Shown piece by piece: positions 46,584-55,281 of a DNA stretch of 64,000 nt (its first letter is position 1; each line of letters opens with the position of its first letter). The notes under the pieces were generated by a model. The model was not told the DNA's origin and searched no databases. It saw only the letters and a program-made list of their open reading frames with translations. The position numbers and the translations under genes are program-made. The stretch covers positions 291,678 through 355,677 of the forward strand of contig NZ_VSZS01000066.1 of NCBI RefSeq assembly GCF_008180155.1, written 5' to 3'. The DNA is from Neoaquamicrobium microcysteis (GTDB taxonomy: Bacteria; Pseudomonadota; Alphaproteobacteria; Rhizobiales; Rhizobiaceae).

Positions 46584-47699
46584 TCAGTCGAGGGTCACCC
46601 GCGTCTCGCGAAACGCGTCGTTGTCGAGGGTCAGGCCAAGGCCCGGACGGTCTGGAATGGTTATCATCCCGCCTTGAGGTTTGGGCGCGTCGGTGAACAG
46701 GGTTTCACCCACCGCGACCATGCCGAGATGCCACTCCACGATCCACCCGTTCATCATTCCGGCAAGCAGGTGCATGTTGAAGAGCGGCCAGCCGCCGCCA
46801 TTGGCTATAGGCATGTTGTAGATCTGGGCAAGGTGCGCGATCTTGCGGGCCTCTGTGTAGCCCCCGCAATAGGTTACGTTGGGCTGCAATATGTCGAGCG
46901 ACTGATGTTCCACGAACTCGCGCATTCGCCAGCGGTGGCCCTCCATCTGGCCGGCTGCCAGAGGGATTTTGGTGTGGCGGCGCAGGTCGCCGAGTGCTCG
47001 AGCGTCGTTCTGGGTCAGAGGTTCCTCGAACCAGGTAATGCCGCAATCCTCGATCTCGCGGCACAGATATTTGGCCTCGACAGGGTTGAAGAGGTAGTTG
47101 GCGTCGATCATCAGATCGACCTCCGAGCCCACTGCGTCGCGGATCGCCTTCACCCTGTGGGCATCTTCGCGCCAGCCGCCCTTGTCCACGGCCACAACGG
47201 ATTTGAGCGCGCGGAAGCCATTGGAAACATGCAGCTTTGCCGCTTCTCCGAGCAAGTCGATGTCGTATTGCGGGAAGCCGAAGGTGACATAGCAGGGGAC
47301 CTGCGTTCGCGCGCCGCCCAGCATGGCAGCGATGGAGCGGTTCTCGGCTTTGCCGATGATGTCCCAAAGGGCGATGTCCAGGCATGATAGGGCCATGGAA
47401 ATCGTGCCGCTCATCGCGCGCGGATTGAGCTTCTGCCAAACGCGCTGATGGATCTTCTCCAGATCGCGTACATCCATGCCCTTTACGCAAGGCAGGATGT
47501 GCTTTTCAAGCGCGACGATCACCGAGCGGGCGAGGAAATGCCCTGTCAGACCGTAGCCGACGATGCCTTCGTCGGTCTCCACCTGGCAGAAGACGAAGTG
47601 GGTCTGCTCCTCGCGTCCATAACCCTGCACACGGCCTTCGAGCAGCGGTATCTCGATGGAGAAGCCGTGCAGGCTCGCTCTGATGTCCTGAATAATCAT
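46584..47699 (-). CDS. Enolase-superfamily (mandelate racemase/muconate lactonizing) enzyme
   Basis: The 371-residue protein starts MIIQDIRASLHGFSIEIPL, with GGGAGGG just upstream. The enolase barrel is shown by DLMIDANYLFNPVEA (metal-binding Asp199 and Asn201) and TWFEEPL (Glu225/226). However, the second-strand KxK motif reads ALKSVV and the third metal-ligand region reads AAGQMEG, so the catalytic set is not the TarD set. It is probably a dehydratase or racemase for a sugar acid or hydroxy acid; the substrate is unknown. It is the first gene of the leftward operon, before tctC. Confidence 0.85.
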   Translation of the reverse strand: MIIQDIRASLHGFSIEIPLLEGRVQGYGREEQTHFVFCQVETDEGIVGYGLTGHFLARSVIVALEKHILPCVKGMDVRDLEKIHQRVWQKLNPRAMSGTISMALSCLDIALWDIIGKAENRSIAAMLGGARTQVPCYVTFGFPQYDIDLLGEAAKLHVSNGFRALKSVVAVDKGGWREDAHRVKAIRDAVGSEVDLMIDANYLFNPVEAKYLCREIEDCGITWFEEPLTQNDARALGDLRRHTKIPLAAGQMEGHRWRMREFVEHQSLDILQPNVTYCGGYTEARKIAHLAQIYNMPIANGGGWPLFNMHLLAGMMNGWIVEWHLGMVAVGETLFTDAPKPQGGMITIPDRPGLGLTLDNDAFRETRVTLD

Positions 47700-47746
47700 G
47701 GCATCCCTCCCTGGTGGTGTGCGCCATTGTCTAGCGGACTTCACTA

Positions 47747-47763
47747 TTGTAGACAATCTACAA
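47747..47763. promoter_or_regulatory. Perfect palindromic operator between divergent genes (site B)
   Basis: TTGTAGACAATCTACAA is a perfect inverted repeat with 7-bp arms and a 3-nt centre. It lies between the enolase-superfamily gene (leftward) and the dehalogenase gene (rightward). ATTGTCTA at 47726-47733 is also the reverse complement of TAGACAAT inside the site, so a second half-site lies nearby. This is the best example of the five-site family. Confidence 0.65.
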
Positions 47764-47780
47764 AGTTGGAGGAAATCGTG

Positions 47781-48725
47781 ATGAATCAGCAAAAAATGCC
47801 GACGCTCTTCCAGGCGAGGAGTTTGATGGAAGGGTTTCGGTACGAAACGGTAAAAACCGGCGGCGCGGAGATTCGAGTAGCCATCGCGGGTGACGGCCCT
47901 CCGCTGCTTCTGATCCACGGCAACCCGCTAACCCATGTCAGCTGGCACAAGATCGCGCCGACCCTCGCCAAATCCTTCACGGTCGTAGCCCCCGACCTTC
48001 GCGGCTACGGCGACAGCTCGAAGCCCGACGGCGGCGAGGATCATTCCGCCTACACGTTCCGGGCGATGGGAGAGGATAATTTCAACGTCATGGATCATTT
48101 CGGCTTCGAGCGGTTCCAGATCGCCGGCCATGACCGCGGGGCCCGCGTCGGTTTCCGCATGGCGCTAGATCGGCCGGAGCGGGTAGAGCGGCTCTGTGCA
48201 CTGGACATCGTGCCGACCCATCACGTGCTCAACAACGTCTCGCTCGGGTGGGGCCTCGAGAGCTATCACTGGTTCTTCATGGCCCAGAAGGCACCGTTTC
48301 CCGAGCGCCTGATCTGCGCCGACCTCGACTATTACATCCACTACAAGCTGAACAAGAAGGGTGTCGGCCTGGAGATTTTCACCCGGGACGCGATGGCCGA
48401 ATATGTGCGCTGTACGACGCCGGAACAGATCCACGCCGTGTGCGAAGACTATCGCGCGACCGTGACGCTAGACCTGGCGATGGACACGGCCGATTATGGA
48501 AAGCGCAAGATCGAATGTCCGGTAATGGTCATATGGGGCACGAACAGCCATTGCGGTCGCCATTTCAAGCCGGTCGAAGCGTGGCGCGAATGGTCGGACG
48601 ACGTTACCGGTTTCGGCGTGCCGACCGGCCACTACCCGGCCGAACATCGACCGGACATCATCTATCCGCTCTTCTTCGATTTCTTCACCGGCTACGAGCC
48701 GCGTCTTCCGGAGAATATGCAGTGA
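47781..48725 (+). CDS. Alpha/beta hydrolase of the fluoroacetate/haloacetate dehalogenase family
   Basis: These enzymes split the carbon-halogen bond of haloacetates. The 314-residue protein keeps the whole active-site pattern of fluoroacetate dehalogenase. The nucleophile is Asp118 in GHDRGARV, with carboxylate-binding Arg119 and Arg122. The acid is Asp142 in ALDIVPT, the base is His284, and the halide pocket His163-Trp164 is in YHWFFMAQ. The CEDYRA segment supplies the pocket Tyr. These correspond to D110, R111, R114, D134, H280, H155 and W156 of the Rhodopseudomonas enzyme. The ATG has GGAGG 8 nt upstream. It overlaps the rhodanese gene by 4 bp. The true substrate in this operon could be another acid ester or halo acid. 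Confidence 0.88.
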   Translation: MNQQKMPTLFQARSLMEGFRYETVKTGGAEIRVAIAGDGPPLLLIHGNPLTHVSWHKIAPTLAKSFTVVAPDLRGYGDSSKPDGGEDHSAYTFRAMGEDNFNVMDHFGFERFQIAGHDRGARVGFRMALDRPERVERLCALDIVPTHHVLNNVSLGWGLESYHWFFMAQKAPFPERLICADLDYYIHYKLNKKGVGLEIFTRDAMAEYVRCTTPEQIHAVCEDYRATVTLDLAMDTADYGKRKIECPVMVIWGTNSHCGRHFKPVEAWREWSDDVTGFGVPTGHYPAEHRPDIIYPLFFDFFTGYEPRLPENMQ

Positions 48726-50332
48726 CGGACCGCGGCGTTGTCGGCATAGATGCGTGTGAGGCGCGCAGACGAGTGCATGCCGACCGTGAAATCGCGTTTC
48801 TCGACGTCCGCGAGGCCGGCCAGTTCGGGGAGGGGCATGCGCTGTTTGCCGTTCCCTGCGCTTATTCGCGACTCGAAGCGATGGTGCCCGGCCTCGTGCC
48901 ACGGAAGACCGTCCCGATCGTACTCGTCGACGATGGCGACGGCATAGCCGAACGCGCTGCCCGGCGGCTGCGCGAAATGGATTATCGGGATGTCGCCACC
49001 ATCGATGGCGGCATGCGCGCGTGGGAAGCCGCTGGTTTCCCCGTCTACAAAGGCGTGAATGTCCCGTCCAAGCTGCTTGGAGAATTGGCAGAGACGGTAT
49101 GGCATCCGCGCATGGTAGCCGCGCCGGACCTTGCCGCGTGGAAGGCCCAGGGCCGCAATTTCCGGTTCTATGACGCACGCCCACCGGCCGAATACGCCAA
49201 GATGCGCGTGCCGGGCGCTGCTTGCCTGCCCAACGGAGAGTTGGCGCACCGACTTCCGGCTATCGGAGACGAGCAGACGCCGATCGTCATCACCTGCGCG
49301 GGGCGCACGCGCGGCATCGTGGGCGCCATAGGCGTCGCGCTCACCGGCTATGCCGGACCCGTCTTCGCGCTGGAGAACGGAACACAAGGCTGGGCGCTTT
49401 CCGGCCAGACCCTGGAACGAAGAAACACCGCCGCGCCGTTTCCGTCACTCACGCGTGAGGAACTTCTGAAGAGCCGCGAAGTGGCGTTAGGGATCGCGCA
49501 GCGCTTTGCGCTGGAAACGGTTGATGCGAACGGCATCGAGCCACTTGTCGCGGAGGATGATGCGACGACTTATCTGTTCGACGTGCGTTCGGCCGCCGAA
49601 GCCGCTGACGATCCGCTCGAGGGTGCGGTTCACGCATGGTCCGGCCAGCTCGTGCAGGCGACGGATCAATGGGTCGGCGTGCGCCACGCGCGCATCGTGC
49701 TTTTCGACGACAGCGGGGTGAGGGCAGCGATTGCCGCTTTCTGGCTTAGGCAACTCGGCTACCGGCCGTTCGTTGCAGTCCTTGACGATGAAGTGCGCGA
49801 TACGCTGGGGCGGCTGGCGCAGACGAGGGGCGGATCAGGCAGCCTTGAAGCGCCCGGGTTGCCGCGGATCGAGCCCGCTCAGGCAAATGCACTAGCGGCG
49901 TCGGGTGAAGCGCGCATCGTGGACATGCGTGGCTCACTCGCCTACAGGCGCGAGCATGTCGCGGGGGCGGCATGGCTGGTGCGGCCGCGCGCCGATTGGC
50001 TGGCCGAGGATGTCGCCGGTAAAGTCGTCTGCCTGGTGGCGGATGACGACAGTGCCGCGGCGTGGACCGCGGAGGATTTGCGCAAGGTGGGGGCTGAGGA
50101 TGTCCGCCTCGTCGAGGGCGGGCACGCCGCGCTGGTTGCGGCAGGTGCGCAGGTGACGTCGACGCCCGGCTTGCCCGCCGATGCCGATGCGATCGATCAC
50201 CTGTTCTTCGTCCATGATCGCCACGACGACAACATGGAGGCGTCGCGCCGCTATCTCGCATGGGAGACCGGGCTGATCACCCAGATGGACGCCGCCGAGC
50301 AGGCAGAATACCAGCTCATCCGCCCAGACTGA
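48722..50332 (+). CDS. Four-domain rhodanese-homology protein with one catalytic cysteine
   Basis: The 536-residue protein consists of four rhodanese-like domains (about 6-105, 130-235, 275-375 and 395-490), each with the R-x-x-x-E/Y-F/Y-x-x-G/E-H pattern of the fold. Only domain 2 has the active-site loop with cysteine: Cys192 in VITCAGRTRG. The equivalent loops of domains 1, 3 and 4 read VLVDDGDG, VLFDDSGV and CLVADDDS, with aspartate in its place. A thiosulfate- or persulfide-transfer role for domain 2 and structural roles for the others are inferred. The start is a GTG overlapping the dehalogenase stop by 4 bp, and a strong terminator follows. Confidence 0.85.
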   Translation: MTDRGVVGIDACEARRRVHADREIAFLDVREAGQFGEGHALFAVPCAYSRLEAMVPGLVPRKTVPIVLVDDGDGIAERAARRLREMDYRDVATIDGGMRAWEAAGFPVYKGVNVPSKLLGELAETVWHPRMVAAPDLAAWKAQGRNFRFYDARPPAEYAKMRVPGAACLPNGELAHRLPAIGDEQTPIVITCAGRTRGIVGAIGVALTGYAGPVFALENGTQGWALSGQTLERRNTAAPFPSLTREELLKSREVALGIAQRFALETVDANGIEPLVAEDDATTYLFDVRSAAEAADDPLEGAVHAWSGQLVQATDQWVGVRHARIVLFDDSGVRAAIAAFWLRQLGYRPFVAVLDDEVRDTLGRLAQTRGGSGSLEAPGLPRIEPAQANALAASGEARIVDMRGSLAYRREHVAGAAWLVRPRADWLAEDVAGKVVCLVADDDSAAAWTAEDLRKVGAEDVRLVEGGHAALVAAGAQVTSTPGLPADADAIDHLFFVHDRHDDNMEASRRYLAWETGLITQMDAAEQAEYQLIRPD

Positions 50333-50349
50333 CGGAAACGAAAAGAAAA

Positions 50350-50376
50350 CCCCGGCGTTGGCGACGCCGGGGTTTT
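50350..50376. terminator. Bidirectional rho-independent terminator
   Basis: CCCCGGCGT and ACGCCGGGG form a perfect 9-bp stem with a 5-nt loop, preceded by an A-rich run and followed by TTTT. It lies between convergent genes (rhodanese rightward, tctA2 leftward), so it can serve both. Confidence 0.9.
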
Positions 50377-50394
50377 GTGCGTCATCGTGCCATG

Positions 50395-51933
50395 TCAGCT
50401 TGCTTCGGACGCCGCATTCGCCTGCGCCTCGCGTTCGGTCTGTTTGCGCCGCCGTCGCTTGGAGAGGGTCTGCAGCATGAGCGAACCCAGCATCAGGGCG
50501 AATATCAACAACGCCCACGGACGTTCCAGCCCGTAGCCAATGAAGTCGCCGCCGCTGATCTGGTTGGTGCGCAGGAGGTTGCCTTCGAGCAGCCCGCCAA
50601 GCAGCAATCCCACGACTGCTGCGGCTACGGGATAGCTGTAACGGACCATCGCCCAGCCCAGCACCGAAAATACCCACAGCGTGATTGGACCGGCCGCACT
50701 GCCTTCGATCGCATAGGCGCCGAAGGTGGCGACGACCAGAACGCTGGGGATCAGGAAGCGCAGCGGTACGCGGACGACGTAGCTCGCGACGTAGACGAAG
50801 CCGAGGCCCACGAAGAGAAGCAGGATCGCCTGCGCGAAGTTCGAGAAGATCAGCGCGTAGACGATGTCCTTGTTGTTGGCGATGAAGCTCGGCCCGCCGA
50901 CGATGTTGTGCATCGCAAACGCGGCCAGCAGGATCGCGGTGGCGCCGCCGCCAGGAATACCCAGCGCCAACATGGTTGCCATGGCGCCGCCCTCGGACGA
51001 TGAGTTGGCCGATTCAGCGGCGATCACGCCCTTCGGGTTGCCCTGGCCGAACGTGTCTCCATCGGGGGCGTTCCTCTTGGTTTCGGAATATGAAAGCAGG
51101 TTCGAGATGGACGACCCCACGCCGGGAATCGCGCCGATTATCACGCCGATCAGCGACCCCCGAAAAATGATCGTGGGGTAGCTCAACGCCATTCGCACGC
51201 CGCCGACGATCTTGGAGAAGCTGATCTTGCGCGAGCTTTCGTCGGTGATGAGGTAGTTGGTGTTGATGAGGCCTATGAGCTGGCTTGCCGCCAGCAGGCC
51301 CATCATCGCCGGAATTTGCGGGATGCCGTCCAGCAGCCACGGTATGCCCATCGTGCCGCGTGTGAAGCCGGCCGTGTTCATGCCCACCGTGCCCAGCAGG
51401 ACGCCGAAGACGCCGGCAAGCAGGCCGCGGCTGAGATGCGAGCCGGCCAGCGAACCCAGAAGCAGCATGCCCCAGACCGCCACGGCGAACATTTCCAGAG
51501 GACCAAGCCTCAGAACCACGTTCGAAACGGGCGCGATGAGAAAGAGCAGCAACAGGTAGCTCATGAGGCAGCCGATGACCGACGATGCCAGTGCGATGCC
51601 AAGCGCCTGATTGTGCTGACCCTTTCGAGCCATGGGATAGCCGTCGAACGTCGTCGCTACTGCCGAGGAGGTTCCCGGAATGCCCATCAGCACGGCGGGA
51701 ACCGAACCGCCGAAGCCGGCGCCGGTGTAGATGGCGGTCAGGAAGATGATCGCCGGCAGGAAGTCCATGTAAAGCGTGGCGGGCAGCGCGAAGGCCATGG
51801 CCATCGTGATCGAAATGCCCGGCATCGCGCCGAAGACGAGGCCGATCACCAGACCCGGCAGCAGGTAAAGCCAGGCGTTCAGGTCCGAGCCGAGAAGCGC
51901 AAACGCGCCCCAGACAGAAGTGAATTCGATCAT
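50395..51933 (-). CDS. tctA: Tripartite tricarboxylate transporter large permease TctA (second set)
   Basis: The 512-residue membrane protein has GLVIGLVFGAMPGISITMAMAFALPATLYMD and GAGFGGSVPAVLMGIPGTSSAVATTFDGYPM at the start. The middle has GAIPGVGSSISNLLSYSETKR and MLALGIPGGGATAILLAAFAMH. A basic C-terminal tail (SKRRRRKQTEREAQANAASEAS) follows. It is only distantly like the first TctA, so the two sets are separate transporters rather than a recent copy. It is the last gene of a three-gene leftward operon. Confidence 0.93.
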   Translation of the reverse strand: MIEFTSVWGAFALLGSDLNAWLYLLPGLVIGLVFGAMPGISITMAMAFALPATLYMDFLPAIIFLTAIYTGAGFGGSVPAVLMGIPGTSSAVATTFDGYPMARKGQHNQALGIALASSVIGCLMSYLLLLFLIAPVSNVVLRLGPLEMFAVAVWGMLLLGSLAGSHLSRGLLAGVFGVLLGTVGMNTAGFTRGTMGIPWLLDGIPQIPAMMGLLAASQLIGLINTNYLITDESSRKISFSKIVGGVRMALSYPTIIFRGSLIGVIIGAIPGVGSSISNLLSYSETKRNAPDGDTFGQGNPKGVIAAESANSSSEGGAMATMLALGIPGGGATAILLAAFAMHNIVGGPSFIANNKDIVYALIFSNFAQAILLLFVGLGFVYVASYVVRVPLRFLIPSVLVVATFGAYAIEGSAAGPITLWVFSVLGWAMVRYSYPVAAAVVGLLLGGLLEGNLLRTNQISGGDFIGYGLERPWALLIFALMLGSLMLQTLSKRRRRKQTEREAQANAASEAS

Positions 51934-51940
51934 GGCGCGC

Positions 51941-52408
51941 TCACAGTATGGTCAGGGGGAACGGAAACGGCGTGATCGAGCCGTAGCCGTAGATAAGCGC
52001 GACGGTGAAGATCGCGCTGAAGCCGAGATTGACCCACCAGCGTTTCTCGCCGCAGATCGCCAGCGCCACGACCATGAATGCGAACGTTGCGATGTCGAAG
52101 CCGATGGTCTCCAGTGAAAAAGCCAGTCCGGCGAGGGCGGCTATAAGGAGAAAGACGCGCACGAGGTCGCCTGTCGTCTCCTTCTTTTCCGGCTCTTCTT
52201 CAGTCGCTTCGGAACGCGGGAAGATGCCCGGCAGGACGAGTGCGGCGAGGATCAGCGCAAGGATCGACGCCGGCTGCACGAGAAGCAGGTTGTTGATACG
52301 CAGCGAGGCGGCGCGGGTGTCCAGAAGATACGCGATCACCACGCCGACTATTACGATCAGCAGCAGAAGGTGTCCCCAAACGATGCGCCGCCTTGGTTTG
52401 GTATTCAT
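51941..52408 (-). CDS. tctB: Tripartite tricarboxylate transporter small subunit TctB (second set)
   Basis: The 155-residue protein has four hydrophobic helices, the first in VWGHLLLLIVIVGVVIAYLL, with a charged loop ATEEEPEKKETTGDLV. The end is GSITPFPFPLTIL, typical of TctB. It sits between tctC2 and tctA2 with 7 nt to the latter. Confidence 0.85.
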   Translation of the reverse strand: MNTKPRRRIVWGHLLLLIVIVGVVIAYLLDTRAASLRINNLLLVQPASILALILAALVLPGIFPRSEATEEEPEKKETTGDLVRVFLLIAALAGLAFSLETIGFDIATFAFMVVALAICGEKRWWVNLGFSAIFTVALIYGYGSITPFPFPLTIL

Positions 52409-52476
52409 CGGTGCCGTCTCCTTATACGACTGAGCCGTCCGCTCATGCGGACGGCTCCTCGTGACGTTGCCCGTGA

Positions 52477-53478
52477 TTACGTGCCCTGGAGCAGATCGAT
52501 ATATTGCTCCATGACGGTAGCGGTGCGCGCCAGCATCTGGTTCGACTCTTCGGGACCATACCAGTCCGTTGCGAGCTGCTGGTTCTTCAGGGCCTCGATG
52601 GCTGCCGGATTTTTGGAGGCAGTCTCGATCGCTTCCACGAGGGTGCTGAAGACTTCCGGGTTGGATTCCTGCATCGACGCATGCAGGCCCCAGCCACGCT
52701 GCGACCCAACGACGAAGTCTGGGTCTTCGCCGAGAACCTCGTTAACGAGAGCGCCTTCCCAGCCGTCGCGCTGGCGCACGTCGAAAGTCAGCAGCGGGCG
52801 GATTTGCTCGGCCAGGGGCAGAAAGCCCTCGCCGCCGACCAGACCGATATCGACGACGCCGCCTGCAACCGCGTTGCGGGCAGGGCCGCCGCCGTCATAG
52901 GTAACTATGCGGACGGCTTCCATGTCGATGTCGTTGGCTTCGCACAGAATGCTGAAATTCACGAGGTCGGCGGAAGCGGGCTGCAGGCCGACGGACAAGC
53001 TGCCGGGGTCTTCCTTCAGACGTGCGATCACGTCGTCGATAGTCTGGATGTCGGAGCCGGAGCTTGTCGCCAGCAGCGTGTAGTCCTGCGATGGCAGATT
53101 GACCATGTAGAAGTCTTCGAGAGCGAAGGATGCGTCCTGCGTGAGGATGTTCAGCGGCAGATACGGTGCTGCCGATGTGCACAGAATGGTGTAGCCGTCG
53201 TCAGGCTGCTGCAGGAAGAAGGTGTGGCCCAGCAACGCACCCGCGCCGCCGCGGTTGATGATGGTCAGCGGCTGGCCGAGCGCCTCCTGCAGGAACGGCG
53301 CGAAAGCGCGTGCGAGCCGGTCGTTGTAGCCGCCGGTATCGAAGGGGACGATGACGTTTATGGGCCGGTTCGGAAAGCCGTCCTGAGCGCGCAGGATCGA
53401 CGGCATGCCGAGAGCGGCCATGGCGACGCCGCCTGCGGTTGCCTTCAGCACGTTTCGACGTGAAACCTTGGAATGCAT
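52477..53478 (-). CDS. tctC: Tripartite tricarboxylate transporter receptor TctC (second set), Tat-type signal
   Basis: This 333-residue Bug-type receptor starts MHSKVSRRNVLKATAGGVAM, a twin-arginine signal (SRRNVLKA), unlike the Sec signal of the first TctC. The body has NVIVPFDTGGYNDRLARAFAPFLQEALG, NRGGAGALLGHTFFLQQPDDGYT and TYDGGGPARNAVAGGVVDIGL. GAGGAG lies 6 nt upstream of the ATG. A much longer in-frame extension covers the intergenic operators and is not coding. Confidence 0.88.
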   Translation of the reverse strand: MHSKVSRRNVLKATAGGVAMAALGMPSILRAQDGFPNRPINVIVPFDTGGYNDRLARAFAPFLQEALGQPLTIINRGGAGALLGHTFFLQQPDDGYTILCTSAAPYLPLNILTQDASFALEDFYMVNLPSQDYTLLATSSGSDIQTIDDVIARLKEDPGSLSVGLQPASADLVNFSILCEANDIDMEAVRIVTYDGGGPARNAVAGGVVDIGLVGGEGFLPLAEQIRPLLTFDVRQRDGWEGALVNEVLGEDPDFVVGSQRGWGLHASMQESNPEVFSTLVEAIETASKNPAAIEALKNQQLATDWYGPEESNQMLARTATVMEQYIDLLQGT

Positions 53479-53572
53479 TGGTTCTCCTCCTGAGCTCTTC
53501 AAGCTCTTTGCCTTTTCGGGCCTGGGCTTTCTGGTCATCCTCCCAAAGCCGGTGCGAAAGCTATGGCCACGA

Positions 53573-53589
53573 TGGTCGACTGTCAACAA
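53573..53589. promoter_or_regulatory. TTGT-N9-ACAA-like repeat before tctC2 (site C)
   Basis: TGGTCGACTGTCAACAA differs from the TTGT-N9-ACAA pattern by one base and contains CTGT-CA-ACAA. It lies 95 bp upstream of tctC2. The TGTCAACAAT part is identical to the sequence at site A. Confidence 0.45.
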
Positions 53590-53722
53590 TAAATCAAAAT
53601 AAGTGGAAAAGACGCTACATCGCGCCGTGTCACCTTTCCTGCGCGATGTCGTCGTGATGTAGGAAATGCAAGGCGTTGAGGAATTTTTTCGATAGGCGGC
53701 CTGCACTTGATGGTAGCTCAAG

Positions 53723-53739
53723 TTGTTGACAATTGACAG
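53723..53739. promoter_or_regulatory. TTGT-N9-ACAA-like repeat before prpD3 (site D)
   Basis: TTGTTGACAATTGACAG has one mismatch to the 17-bp pattern and starts with a perfect compact core TTGT-TG-ACAA. It lies 100 bp before the rightward PrpD gene. The 360-bp gap between tctC2 and this gene holds sites C and D and no gene that I can support. Confidence 0.5.
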
Positions 53740-53838
53740 AAACTGACGTTTGTTGCGGCCCGAACCGCATCGCGCCGCCGCCGGCATTGTCCCGCGCACA
53801 CGGCCGATCAGAACAATTGCAAGGGAGGACATCTAGAG

Positions 53839-55263
53839 ATGACTGCAGCAGCCACCACGAAAGCGCCGATCGAGAGCCTGTCGCTCACCCGCGAGGTCGC
53901 TGAGTTCGTCAGCAACGCCAAGTTGGCCGACCTCCCGGCCGTGGTGGTCGAGAACGGCAAGAAGTCGATTCTCGACGGTCTCGGTCTCGCGCTGTCGGGT
54001 TCGGTCGCCAAGTCCGGCGAGTTGGTGCGCCGTCACCTTGACGATCTCGGCGCCGGGGTCGGCACTGCTACCGTGATCGGTTCGAATCGCAAGGTTGCGC
54101 CGCGCTTCGCCGCATTTGCCAACGGGGTCGGTATCCACGCCGACGATTATGACGATACGCAGCTCGCCGTGGCTAAGGATCGCGTCTACGGCCTGCTCAC
54201 CCATCCGACCGCGCCGGCGCTTCCCTCTGCTCTGGCCATGGGCGAAACGCTGGGTTCTTCGGGCGCTGACGTGATGCTGGCCTACCACATCGGTGTCGAG
54301 GTCGAATGCAAGATCGCCGAGGCGATCAACCCCCGTCACTACCAGACAGGGTTCCACGCAACCGCCACCTGCGGCACCTACGCGTCCGCCTCGGCGGCCG
54401 GACGTCTTATGAAGCTCGATCTGGACCAACTGCTTCGCGCACTCTCGATCGCAGGCAGCCAGTCGGCGGGCCTGCGCGAAAACTTCGGTACCATGACCAA
54501 GCCCTTTCACGCCGGCCGTTCTTCCGAGAGTGGCATCGTCGCGGCACAGTTTGCATCCTATGGGTGGACGGCCGCGCCGACCATCCTGGAAGCGCCCCGC
54601 GGCTTCTTCTCCGCGGCCGGCGGCGGCTACGATCCGCAGGCCATCCACGGCAAGCTGGGCAGCCCGTGGACCTTCGACAGCCCCGGCGTGTCGATCAAGC
54701 CTCACCCCTCGGGTTCGCTGACCCATCCCGGCATGACCGAGATGCTGCGCCTCATCAAGGAGCACGGCATCAAGGCCGCGGACGTGGAGCACGTGCGCAT
54801 CGGAACCAACCACAACATGCCCAACGCGCTGATCCATCACCGCCCGCAGAACGAGTTGCAGGCCAAGTTCTCGATGGAGTTCTGCATGGCGATCCTGCTG
54901 CTGGAGGGACGCGCCGGTCTCAACGAGTTTACCGACGAGGTCGTTCTGCGCAGCGACGTCAAGGCGATGATCGAGAGGGTGGATTTCGTGGTGGACGACC
55001 GGGCGGAGGCTGCGGGCTATCACCTGATGACGACGTACATCGACATCAGACTCAAGGACGGGCGCACGATCTCCGGCTTGGCCGATTTCGGCAAGGGCAG
55101 CCCTGCCAACCCGATGAGCTACGACGAGGTGGCCGGCAAGTTCACCGAATGCGCCGAGTTCGCCCGTTGGGATATGGGCAAGGCGAAAGAGGTCGTCGGG
55201 ATGGTTGCTGAGTTCGAGAAGCTTACCGACATCCGCGGCCTGATGGCTCTCGTCAGCAACTGA
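53839..55263 (+). CDS. MmgE/PrpD-family protein (third of four)
   Basis: The 474-residue protein has GIHADDYDDTQLAVAKDRVYG, LTHPTAPALPSALAMG, QTGFHATATCGTYASASAAG and TMTKPFHAGRSSESG, the full family set of Asp, His and Lys. It is the closest of the four to the PrpD at 37.5 kb in these motifs (GFHTSGT/GFHATAT, TKPMHVGR/TKPFHAGR). It opens the rightward operon PrpD-AbrB-SDR-PrpD-dehydrogenase-dehydrogenase. GGAGG lies 10 nt before the ATG. Confidence 0.87.
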   Translation: MTAAATTKAPIESLSLTREVAEFVSNAKLADLPAVVVENGKKSILDGLGLALSGSVAKSGELVRRHLDDLGAGVGTATVIGSNRKVAPRFAAFANGVGIHADDYDDTQLAVAKDRVYGLLTHPTAPALPSALAMGETLGSSGADVMLAYHIGVEVECKIAEAINPRHYQTGFHATATCGTYASASAAGRLMKLDLDQLLRALSIAGSQSAGLRENFGTMTKPFHAGRSSESGIVAAQFASYGWTAAPTILEAPRGFFSAAGGGYDPQAIHGKLGSPWTFDSPGVSIKPHPSGSLTHPGMTEMLRLIKEHGIKAADVEHVRIGTNHNMPNALIHHRPQNELQAKFSMEFCMAILLLEGRAGLNEFTDEVVLRSDVKAMIERVDFVVDDRAEAAGYHLMTTYIDIRLKDGRTISGLADFGKGSPANPMSYDEVAGKFTECAEFARWDMGKAKEVVGMVAEFEKLTDIRGLMALVSN

Positions 55264-55281
55264 GCGAGGCTGCCGCAAGGA

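Noticed and set aside
52477..53832. 451-codon version of the second TctC
   Set aside because: The extra 118 codons cover the intergenic operators and precede a clear RBS and Tat signal at 53478.
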